Positions 1 through 6,014 of a stretch of DNA of 6,291 nt are shown here, one piece after another. Made by a program: the position numbers and the translations under genes. The notes under the pieces were generated by a model. It had not been told where the DNA came from. It was given only the letters and a program-made list of their open reading frames with translations, and did not search any database. Within the stretch, counting starts at the first letter, position 1; each line of letters starts with the position of its first letter. The stretch is taken from NCBI GenBank assembly GCA_003445035.1, contig DLVV01000025.1, positions 1-6,291 on the forward strand, in the 5' to 3' direction. The stretch comes from Planctomycetaceae bacterium (lineage in GTDB: Bacteria; Planctomycetota; Planctomycetia; Planctomycetales; Planctomycetaceae).

Positions 1-1256
1 TGCTGCGGCAACCGCAGATATTCGGCCTTTTGAGCCTGAGTCATCACCGCCAGAACTCTCGGACGGCCTGTCTCTCCGGGTTTCAGCGGAGGAGAGAACA
101 GGCTGTACCGCAACACGCGACCACGTTTTCGATTTTTCGACCCGACCAGCACTCCGGTTGCCGACTGGTACAATCCGTGACGGTTGACACCATCGATGTC
201 ACAACCGTGGACCGGATGCATCCCGAAAAGCACAGGTGTGCCAAGCGTCTCAAGCTGAACATCCTGCCGAAGACCGTCGACGGTGGCGGGCACGCCAGGC
301 ATGCGATCGAAACGCGAATCGGGCAATCCGCGTTCCCACTTGCCACTCGAATAGCCCACCATCACCGTGCCACGAAACATCGGTTCCGGATCACCCCACT
401 CCCGCGACAGTTCGGCCACATCCACACGGTCACCGGTCTGGCGATCAACAACCCCGACGCTCATCACGTGTTCTGTGCTTTCGAGGATGTCGCCGATTTC
501 GCCTAGTTGCACGGTCTCGGTGAAGCCGGTCAGCGGATTCAATGGATCGTTGTCCATCACATCCAGGCCACTGGGATCAAACAGCCACAGGCGGGGGATC
601 AGCAGGAAGAACACGGCCCCACCGGCCAGCGCGCCCACCGCGGCTCCGGCCACACCCAGCACAAACCGTGGATTGATCCACTGTTGATTGGCATCCAGTT
701 GCCAGCCACTGACGACGGCCGTCGGCCGAAACCAGCCGGGCCCCTCCGGAACACCGACTGCAGCCGGCACCGCGGCAAATCGCCCCTGGACCTGCTGGAG
801 CGAAAACACCGAGAGAGTCCAGGTGGCGGTGATCATGAACGCGACCACCAGGAAGCTGTACAGCGGTTCGCCGGCCGCATCGACGAGCACCGCGCCCACC
901 GCCACCTGCAGAACCGACAGTGTGAGCAACCACCAGTACTGGCGATCGGTCTTCTCACCGAACAAAACCACCCAACCGAGATAGACCATCAAGTGAGCCG
1001 CCGCCGTCAATCTGGACTCGGCCAATTCGCCGAAGAATTCCCAGGCCGCGGCAGCCACTCCAATTGCCGCCGCTACGTTCAGCCCCCATGCTGGCACCCG
1101 CATCATTCGCCGACGGTCGACCAGGATCAGCGCCACCACCACCAGAGGAAATCCCAACGCCTGCGGAAACGCCCGGCCTTCTCCGACCACCAGAAGCATC
1201 GTTGCTTCGGCAAACAGCACGTACAGGCTGACCAGGAAAACGTCCCGCAGTCGCAT
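1..1256 (-). CDS. TgpA/DUF3488-type transglutaminase-like membrane protein, N-terminal part (cut by left edge)
   Basis: An open frame runs from ATG at 1256-1254 to the left edge with no stop (418 codons). Hydrophobic segments lie near residues 6-24, 34-46, 59-75, 86-99, 108-125, 132-151 and 198-220. The last ends in FFLLIPRLWLF, and GFTETVQLGEIGDI follows at 244-257. Both match the TgpA/DUF3488 N-terminal family, as does the EKTDRQYWWLLTLS segment at 101-114. The extracytoplasmic part continues to AEYLRLP close to the edge, which in this family leads into the transglutaminase core. The catalytic Cys-His-Asp residues would lie outside the window, so activity cannot be judged. The start overlaps the DUF58 stop by one base (TGATG), and GGAG at 1267-1264 sits 7 bases upstream as a ribosome binding site. 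Family members are thought to act on envelope proteins or peptides; the substrate here is unknown. Confidence 0.88.
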   Translation of the reverse strand, partial: MRLRDVFLVSLYVLFAEATMLLVVGEGRAFPQALGFPLVVVALILVDRRRMMRVPAWGLNVAAAIGVAAAAWEFFGELAESRLTAAAHLMVYLGWVVLFGEKTDRQYWWLLTLSVLQVAVGAVLVDAAGEPLYSFLVVAFMITATWTLSVFSLQQVQGRFAAVPAAVGVPEGPGWFRPTAVVSGWQLDANQQWINPRFVLGVAGAAVGALAGGAVFFLLIPRLWLFDPSGLDVMDNDPLNPLTGFTETVQLGEIGDILESTEHVMSVGVVDRQTGDRVDVAELSREWGDPEPMFRGTVMVGYSSGKWERGLPDSRFDRMPGVPATVDGLRQDVQLETLGTPVLFGMHPVHGCDIDGVNRHGLYQSATGVLVGSKNRKRGRVLRYSLFSPPLKPGETGRPRVLAVMTQAQKAEYLRLPQ

Positions 1257-2650
1257 CACGCCTCTCCGATCGCAAACCAACCGGGCAACCGATCCGGATC
1301 AACGTGGACCAGCATCCGGCTGCTCAGGCCTTCGGCCTGAACCCATTCCGGTGCAACCACCGGCCGGGTCGTCACCAACACGCCTCGAAGGTTTGCCGCT
1401 GCCGGCGCCGGCAGCGGCCGGGACTCCGGGGTCGGCGGGCCGGGACGAACCGTGGCCAGAAGGTCAAGCAGTTCGTTGACCCCAGTGGGGCCGACGAGGC
1501 CGGACAGTTCCGACACCCCCTCACCCCAGACGGTCAACGCCACCCGCGAGCCCGACGATTGCCGCAGTGTTTCAACGCACAGCGTCGCCGCGAGACTGAC
1601 CGCCAACTCGACACGCTGCCGATCGCTCCTGGTGGGCCGGGAGGGCTGCCAGAGGTCCAGCACCAGGTCCAGGTGCTGGTGTTGGTGCTGGTCGAACTCA
1701 CGAACCATGAGTTCCCCTCGCCGGGCCGACGTCCGCCAATGGACCGCCCTCGGATTGTCGCCCGACCGGAATTCCCTGAGTCGCTGCAACTGGTCATCCG
1801 CCCCTCCTCCTCGTCGTGCCCGGCGTGGCACCGCCCCGGCGGTTTCAACCTGCCCCTGGTACCAACTCGCTGACACTCGCCCCAGTCGAGGGTAGACCAG
1901 GATTTCCGCCGGACGGTTGAAGACAAGCCCCCGTTCGACCAGCCCGAGCGGGAATCGTGTGGAGAGTTCGATCGGACCCAGGCGGTAACGACCCCGCCGC
2001 CCAGGACGCAATCGGTAATAACCACTTCGACAATCGCCTCCCGGAACCCGTGCAAACAGAACTCGCGATTCCAGCATCTCCACGTCGTTCTCGATCTGGT
2101 CGCTGGCCAGGACCAGCCACGACGGCACCAACCGCTTCCGGTTCTCAACAATCACTTCGACCGACAAGACCTCTCCGGCCATCACACGATCCGGAACCTT
2201 CCGTCTCACGTCGCACCGCCACAACAACATGTCGCTGGCCGAGGCGTTGAGCAGCCACAGACCGATCATCAGGGCCACGACCAGCATCAGCAGGTTGTCC
2301 CCGCCCAGAAAACTCCCCACCAGCAAGGCCGCCATCAGCCCCAGATAGTACAGCCCTTCTCGAGGGGCCCGCCTGACACGTCGGGGTCGCCGGCCCGCTC
2401 CCCGGTGGGCCCTTCGCACACCTCGTCCCAGCACCTCACGGACACCAACCAGTAACAGCACCACCACGGCCAACCACAACAGGATCCGTACCCCGGACTG
2501 CGCTGTCGGCGGCACAGTGGAGACCAGGGCGTCCCGGACCAGCAACAGACCAATGCCGCAAACAAGAGCAAGGAGTCCGTTGAGCGACACTCCGGCCCGC
2601 GACTCTCCCACTCGACCGGTCGGACCCTGGTGGGATGAGCGACCGATCAC
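1256..2650 (-). CDS. DUF58 domain membrane protein
   Basis: The 464-residue protein has four hydrophobic segments near residues 23-38, 54-74, 99-117 and 119-135, then a soluble domain. The DUF58 signature is clear: FPLGL at 233-237, VYPRL at 252-256 and the core RLREFRSGDNPRAVHW at 290-305, followed by SARRGELMVREFD at 308-320. The last two hydrophobic segments are the pair expected in the family; the first pair is an N-terminal addition. An arginine-rich loop at 75-97 (11 Arg in 23) separates the pairs and fits a cytoplasmic loop with the soluble domain also in the cytoplasm. A His/Gln stretch (HQHQH) follows the core motif. The start is GTG at 2650, overlapping the upstream stop as GTGA, with no clear Shine-Dalgarno, so coupled translation is likely. 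DUF58 proteins commonly work with MoxR ATPases and TgpA proteins in envelope functions that are poorly defined. Confidence 0.93.
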   Translation of the reverse strand: MIGRSSHQGPTGRVGESRAGVSLNGLLALVCGIGLLLVRDALVSTVPPTAQSGVRILLWLAVVVLLLVGVREVLGRGVRRAHRGAGRRPRRVRRAPREGLYYLGLMAALLVGSFLGGDNLLMLVVALMIGLWLLNASASDMLLWRCDVRRKVPDRVMAGEVLSVEVIVENRKRLVPSWLVLASDQIENDVEMLESRVLFARVPGGDCRSGYYRLRPGRRGRYRLGPIELSTRFPLGLVERGLVFNRPAEILVYPRLGRVSASWYQGQVETAGAVPRRARRGGGADDQLQRLREFRSGDNPRAVHWRTSARRGELMVREFDQHQHQHLDLVLDLWQPSRPTRSDRQRVELAVSLAATLCVETLRQSSGSRVALTVWGEGVSELSGLVGPTGVNELLDLLATVRPGPPTPESRPLPAPAAANLRGVLVTTRPVVAPEWVQAEGLSSRMLVHVDPDRLPGWFAIGEA

Positions 2651-4176
2651 TGCGGCGACTTGCCGTTTGGCGAGGTCTTGCCCGGAGACTTCACGCCACG
2701 AGCCTTCCGAAATCGCCCGTTAACGCCGTCGGGATTGGCTCGAGGCGAACGCTTCAGTCGAGAGGTGCGGCCCGGTCCGGCAGTCGGCTTGTCGGCCGAG
2801 GGAGCCGGTTCACGAGTCACCGATACGCCGACCCCCAAACCCGCCCGATAGCCGATGTAGGCCAGGAAGTCGTTGAGCCGGATCACACGCACGCCATGAT
2901 CGTAAGCTTCCTCTCGCATAGCCGTCAGATGACCAATCAGGCGATTGTAGGCCACACGCTGCGAGTCACTGCGAGCCGAATCGGGCGAAGGCGTGCGACC
3001 GACGACCAGGTATTTCACTCTCATGTCGACAGTGCCACCGTTGCGCTCTCCGGCGTCATCGACCCAGACACTCACTCGAGACCCGGACTCCTGTACGTAA
3101 CGCCGGAACCCCTCGATATCGCTCCGCCCGTCGTCATTGAGGTCAACCAGGCCCACCAGTGCAAAATGTTCGGCGTGTCCCACCGACCAGATTGGTGAGA
3201 AAACAAGATCTCCTTTCAACAGGGGATCGAGCCGGTTGCCGTCAACCACGCGAGCCTGAGAGCGATGCGGTCCCGTCACTCGGACCACCTCAACGACACC
3301 CTTGAGCCCTTTGCGACTGCCACCGACTCGTTCTGCATCCCGGTCGAAAACGCTAAAGCGAATGCCGGCCCGGAGCTTATCAGCCGCGCCCAGATTGACC
3401 CACACGAGACGACCGGCATCATCGACCAAGGTGATCTTGCCGTCCGATTTTTCGAAGCGGTGAGAGTCTCGTTTCTGGAGATTTCGATTCAGCCGCCGGA
3501 CGGTCGAACGATGCAGGGCGGACTTCTGGACCAACACCTTGTCCTTCTCTTCGAGCACCTTCTGCAATTCCGCGATCTGATCGCGTTGATCGGAGGTCTC
3601 TTCTCGGAGAGCATCAATCTCGAGTTCCTTTTCCGCCAGCACCTCCTCGCGTTCCCGGAGGGTCGCCACCAGCGACTTTTCGGCAGTCACTCTCGCTTCC
3701 TTTTCGGGCTTCAGGATTGCCTTCCAGACCCGTTCCATCGCTCGATAATTGGCCAGAGCGGTAGATTTCGAATCGACCAACGCGTCGCGCTCGATGAGCA
3801 GGTTGTCTCTCTCACGACCCAGTCGGGCCAGGGCTTCCCTCGCCGAAACCGGCTCACCGCCTGCGGAACGTCCTAACACTCGGCTGATATCGGTGCGGGC
3901 GGCCCCGACAACCGTCGAGGCATCGATTTCGTCGATCTGGCCCACTTCCGCGTGGCCATAACCCAGCACGTCCTTGAGAACCCCGATCCGGTCGTCCAGG
4001 TCGCGGACCTGGTCGACCAGTTTTTCCTGCTCGGCTTCTGCGCGAACAGCCGCACCCCGCATTTCCTGCGATTCACGATAAAACAGGAACGAGACAGAGA
4101 GCAGCAGGAGCGTCCCGATCGTCAGCGCGATGGCGGTGAAATGCAACGCCGTAGGGCCACGATGCGACATCGACAT
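2647..4176 (-). CDS. Membrane-anchored coiled-coil protein with beta-rich and BRCT-like C-terminal domains
   Basis: I do not recognise a named family for this 509-residue protein. Residues 1-10 are short and polar, and one membrane segment covers about 11-33. Charged heptad-like helices follow at about 34-70 and 115-235, rich in Glu, Arg, Lys and Leu. Residues 247-328 look beta-rich (LVWVNLGAADKLRAGIRFSV, then GVVEVVRV and KGDLVFSP) and recall the small barrel of FlgT-like C-terminal domains. Residues 337-443 follow a BRCT-like pattern: FALVGLVD, a helix ending ESGSRVSV, VKYLVVGR, then HGVRVIRLNDFLAYIG. The region contains DLNDDGRSD (345-353), a possible calcium-binding loop. The tail 454-509 is Pro/Ser/Lys/Arg-rich and probably disordered. 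With a single N-terminal anchor the bulk may be extracytoplasmic, but the topology is not certain. It heads the operon with DUF58 and TgpA, so an envelope role is inferred. Existence is near certain; the domain calls are tentative. Confidence 0.9.
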   Translation of the reverse strand: MSMSHRGPTALHFTAIALTIGTLLLLSVSFLFYRESQEMRGAAVRAEAEQEKLVDQVRDLDDRIGVLKDVLGYGHAEVGQIDEIDASTVVGAARTDISRVLGRSAGGEPVSAREALARLGRERDNLLIERDALVDSKSTALANYRAMERVWKAILKPEKEARVTAEKSLVATLREREEVLAEKELEIDALREETSDQRDQIAELQKVLEEKDKVLVQKSALHRSTVRRLNRNLQKRDSHRFEKSDGKITLVDDAGRLVWVNLGAADKLRAGIRFSVFDRDAERVGGSRKGLKGVVEVVRVTGPHRSQARVVDGNRLDPLLKGDLVFSPIWSVGHAEHFALVGLVDLNDDGRSDIEGFRRYVQESGSRVSVWVDDAGERNGGTVDMRVKYLVVGRTPSPDSARSDSQRVAYNRLIGHLTAMREEAYDHGVRVIRLNDFLAYIGYRAGLGVGVSVTREPAPSADKPTAGPGRTSRLKRSPRANPDGVNGRFRKARGVKSPGKTSPNGKSPQ

Positions 4177-4184
4177 CCGGAACG

Positions 4185-4190
4185 TCCTCC
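4185..4190 (-). promoter_or_regulatory. Shine-Dalgarno GGAGGA of the coiled-coil gene
   Basis: GGAGGA on the minus strand ends 8 bases before ATG 4176-4174. A second ATG lies two codons downstream (4170-4168). The spacing favours the first. Confidence 0.75.
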
Positions 4191-4248
4191 AACAACCAGG
4201 CCGAGACGAAACCGATTGGACAGGCCCAAGCCCCCCTACCCGTGAGTC

Positions 4249-4276
4249 ATTCTAGTTCTCACCCGAGGAGTGTCAA
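4249..4276 (-). promoter_or_regulatory. Sigma70-type promoter for the coiled-coil/DUF58/TgpA operon
   Basis: The minus strand reads TTGACA (4276-4271), 16 bases, then TAGAAT (4254-4249). This is a perfect -35 and a 5-of-6 -10. Transcription would start near 4242, giving a leader of about 65 bases before ATG 4176 that contains the GGAGGA ribosome binding site. The promoter lies in the gap after the stop of the release-factor-like gene, so the operon can be transcribed independently of that gene. Confidence 0.65.
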
Positions 4277-4288
4277 CGAGTGTTGATA
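4271..4288. promoter_or_regulatory. Inverted repeat over the -35 box (possible operator)
   Basis: TCAAC (4273-4277) and GTTGA (4282-4286) are inverted around the 4-base centre GAGT. The symmetry extends to 4271/4288 with one mismatch at 4272/4287. The left arm overlaps the TTGACA box of the minus-strand operon promoter, where a repressor could block polymerase. The arms are short, so chance cannot be excluded. Confidence 0.3.
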
Positions 4289-4308
4289 CCACCTCCCCGG
4301 GGAAGCCG

Positions 4309-4815
4309 TCACTTCAACAGGTGTCGCCCGGCCTGCCGCCGCTGACGGTTGACCATCTCAAAGGCCGGGCGGCAACGTCGAACCAGGCGGACCACCTGCG
4401 ATGCGGTGCAACCAAGCCACTCACCAGCTGCACGGGGATCCCAGTCGCAATCGGCCAGCACGTCCAGTGCTTCGGCCAGCAGAGACGGAAAGTCGTCGTG
4501 TGTCTGGCTGACCACCATGCGGCCACCTCGGCAACGCGTTTGCCAACCACGCGATGGGCCGGCGGCAACGGCCCGGCGAACCCCCACCGCCAACGCCAAC
4601 CGCAGCCGCCTGACCGCAATTGGCAGATTCTCCTTGAGATGCCGTCGCCCGCTCGCTTCAGCCTCAATTCCTGTCGGCCGGTGCACCAGAACCACGCCGG
4701 TTTCCACCTTGTTTCGCCGCTGGCCCCCTGGCCCCCCCCGCCGCACCTGCCGCTGTCCGCACTCGGCCATCAGGCCCTCGATCGACAACGTCGCCGGATG
4801 AGCCCTCTCCGCCAT
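4309..4815 (-). CDS. Peptide chain release factor-like GGQ protein
   Basis: The 168-residue protein carries the class I release factor catalytic signature: GGPGGQRRNKVETGV at 27-41 (GGQ at 30-32), then VHRPTGIEAEAS. The GGQ loop triggers peptidyl-tRNA hydrolysis in the ribosomal peptidyl transferase centre. No codon-recognition domain is present, and the length is close to ArfB/YaeJ-type rescue factors (about 140 residues). The tail lacks the lysine/arginine-rich extension of ArfB. Residues about 108-168 form predicted helices, with a helix-turn-helix-like stretch (DPRAAGEWLGCTASQVVRLV) near 126-145. I recall similar proteins as common in planctomycetes, with function untested. The start is ATG 4815-4813 with GAGGAG at 4828-4823, 7 bases upstream. 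A G8 run (4739-4732) encodes the glycines just before GGQ. A ribosome-rescue role is inferred; a special substrate is equally possible. Confidence 0.88.
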   Translation of the reverse strand: MAERAHPATLSIEGLMAECGQRQVRRGGPGGQRRNKVETGVVLVHRPTGIEAEASGRRHLKENLPIAVRRLRLALAVGVRRAVAAGPSRGWQTRCRGGRMVVSQTHDDFPSLLAEALDVLADCDWDPRAAGEWLGCTASQVVRLVRRCRPAFEMVNRQRRQAGRHLLK

Positions 4816-4846
4816 CGCCCCGCTCCTCTTCAGCCGGTCCGACTCG

Positions 4847-4876
4847 TTGACAGTTCGACGACGTCCGTTTCATACT
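4847..4876 (+). promoter_or_regulatory. Candidate sigma70 promoter for the DUF1080 gene
   Basis: TTGACA (4847-4852) is followed after 18 bases by CATACT (4871-4876), a perfect -35 and a 4-of-6 -10. Transcription would start near 4883, leaving a short leader with the AAGGA ribosome binding site. The box lies in the 93-base divergent gap between the release-factor-like and DUF1080 genes. Confidence 0.4.
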
Positions 4877-4898
4877 CGCTGACGCCCCCACACCACAA
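4869..4898 (-). promoter_or_regulatory. Weak candidate promoter for the release-factor-like gene
   Basis: The minus strand reads TTGTGG (4898-4893), 18 bases, then TATGAA (4874-4869), matching 3 and 4 of 6 consensus positions. Its -10 overlaps the -10 candidate of the divergent plus-strand promoter. The match is poor and is offered only as the best one in this gap. Confidence 0.2.
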
Positions 4899-4901
4899 GG
4901 A
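4897..4901 (+). promoter_or_regulatory. Shine-Dalgarno AAGGA that sets the DUF1080 start
   Basis: AAGGA ends 7 bases before ATG 4909. The reading frame is open far upstream (from about 4270), so this site, together with the signal peptide that follows, decides the true start. Confidence 0.7.
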
Positions 4902-4908
4902 CACCTGG

Positions 4909-5787
4909 ATGATCCGCCCGAAGAAGTTCGCCTGGATGACAGCCCTGTCGTGTGCGGCTCTTTTATTGATGGTCGCCCCGTCCCACTCACAAAAACCCGT
5001 CCCGGCAATCACTCCCGCCGACGGAGTCCTCCGCCTGTTCAACGGCCGCAACCTCCAGGGCCTTTCCACATGGCTGCGGGATTCCCGGAACAAGGACCCC
5101 CGCAGGGTCTTCACCGTCCACGATGGGCTGCTACACATTTCCGGCAACGGATTCGGCTACATCCGAACCAAAAACGACTACCGCGACTATCACCTCGTCG
5201 TCGAATTCAAATGGGGTCCCCGCACTTGGGGCAGCCGCAAGGATCGCAGCCGTGACTCCGGTGTGCTTGTCCACGCCGCCGGACCAGATGGCAGTGGCGG
5301 AGGCACCTGGATGGCTTCGATCGAGAGCCAGATCATCGAAGGGGGATGTGGAGATTTCATCGTCATCGGAGGCAAGTACGCCAACGGAAAACCGGTCCCA
5401 TCGACAATCACCTGCGATGTGATCTCCGACCGCGATGGAGAACCGGTCTGGAAGAAGGGGGGGAAGCCCCGGAAATTCACCTCCGGCCGAGTCAACTGGT
5501 TTGGACGTGACCCCGACTGGAAAGACATCCTCGGATTCCGTGGCAAACGGGACGTTGAACAGCCCTACGGAAAATGGAACCGTATGGAAGTCACTTGCCG
5601 GGCCGACACGATCCAGGTTCGCATCAACGGGATACTGGTCAACCAGGCCCGTGCCGTGTTTCCTCGCTCAGGAAAGATCCTGATCCAGACCGAGATGGCC
5701 GAGATGTTCGTCCGTCGCTGGGAAATCTGGCCGCTGGGCAAGATCCCCAAGCTCGGGCCCGTGAAGCAGAGTTCGGCCAAGCCGTAA
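4909..5787 (+). CDS. Secreted DUF1080 (3-keto-disaccharide hydrolase/glucanase-like) protein
   Basis: The 292-residue protein starts with a signal peptide: MIRPKK, a hydrophobic core at about 8-23 and a likely cleavage site SHS|QK after residue 27. The DUF1080 fold follows. VLRLFNGRNLQGL (40-52) is the family opening, then FTVHDGLLHISG (68-79), YRDYHLVVEFKW (91-102), SGVLVHAAGPDG (117-128), IESQIIEGG (138-146), WNRMEVTC (223-230), VRINGILVNQA (237-247) and the closing GKILIQTEMAEMFVRRWEI (255-273). Such concanavalin-like jelly-roll domains are very numerous in planctomycetes. Some members are annotated as 3-keto-disaccharide hydrolases; the actual sugar here is unknown. Residues about 150-220 (W181, W197, W204) form a long insertion between the usual core strands. 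The gene is divergent from the release-factor-like gene and appears to be transcribed alone. A G7 run at 5457-5463 falls inside codons 183-185. Confidence 0.92.
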   Translation: MIRPKKFAWMTALSCAALLLMVAPSHSQKPVPAITPADGVLRLFNGRNLQGLSTWLRDSRNKDPRRVFTVHDGLLHISGNGFGYIRTKNDYRDYHLVVEFKWGPRTWGSRKDRSRDSGVLVHAAGPDGSGGGTWMASIESQIIEGGCGDFIVIGGKYANGKPVPSTITCDVISDRDGEPVWKKGGKPRKFTSGRVNWFGRDPDWKDILGFRGKRDVEQPYGKWNRMEVTCRADTIQVRINGILVNQARAVFPRSGKILIQTEMAEMFVRRWEIWPLGKIPKLGPVKQSSAKP

Positions 5788-5815
5788 TCTGTCGGTCGCA
5801 AGCACTCCCGACAGA
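5788..5815 (+). terminator. Hairpin directly after the DUF1080 stop (possible terminator)
   Basis: TCTGTCGG (5788-5795) and CCGACAGA (5808-5815) form a perfect 8-bp stem around a 12-base loop, starting at the base after TAA. No T-run follows on either strand, so it is not a classic intrinsic terminator. It could end transcription weakly or protect the mRNA 3' end. Confidence 0.4.
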
Positions 5816-6014
5816 CACCACAACCGGCACAAGCGGGTCGCGCCCCAGGCTTTCCCCAGCCGTTTCAGTCATCGCCAGCCACCACGCTTGCGCATGAAAA
5901 CGGCGACAATCCATCGTTCCATCCTCCCGATCCCCATTCTCGTCCCATATTTGCACACGCCGTTTTCCTGGAAATCGCGTGAAATAGCACTTCGGGCTTT
6001 CGAGAACCGTCACC

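Noticed and set aside
507..1340. 277-codon plus-strand open frame
   Set aside because: It is antisense to the TgpA gene, with an Arg/His/Pro/Gln-rich composition typical of shadow frames in GC-rich DNA.
1304..1895. Two plus-strand open frames of 147-189 codons
   Set aside because: Both are antisense to the strongly supported DUF58 domain and have low-complexity composition.
3265..3876. 203-codon plus-strand open frame
   Set aside because: It is antisense to the coiled-coil gene, has no recognisable domain or ribosome binding site, and is explained by codon bias of the real gene.
4294..4303. Palindrome TCCCCGGGGA after the release-factor-like gene as terminator
   Set aside because: It has no loop and no T-run, and such palindromes are common in GC-rich DNA.
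4270..4908. Upstream extension of the DUF1080 frame (213 extra codons)
   Set aside because: It lies antisense to the release-factor-like gene, shows no domain, and the AAGGA site plus signal peptide place the start at 4909.
5951..5985. Possible promoter (TTGCAC ... TGAAAT) and small palindrome TTTCC-T-GGAAA upstream of the last gene
   Set aside because: The -35 matches 3 of 6 and the spacing is 23 bases; the palindrome is only 5 bp per arm.
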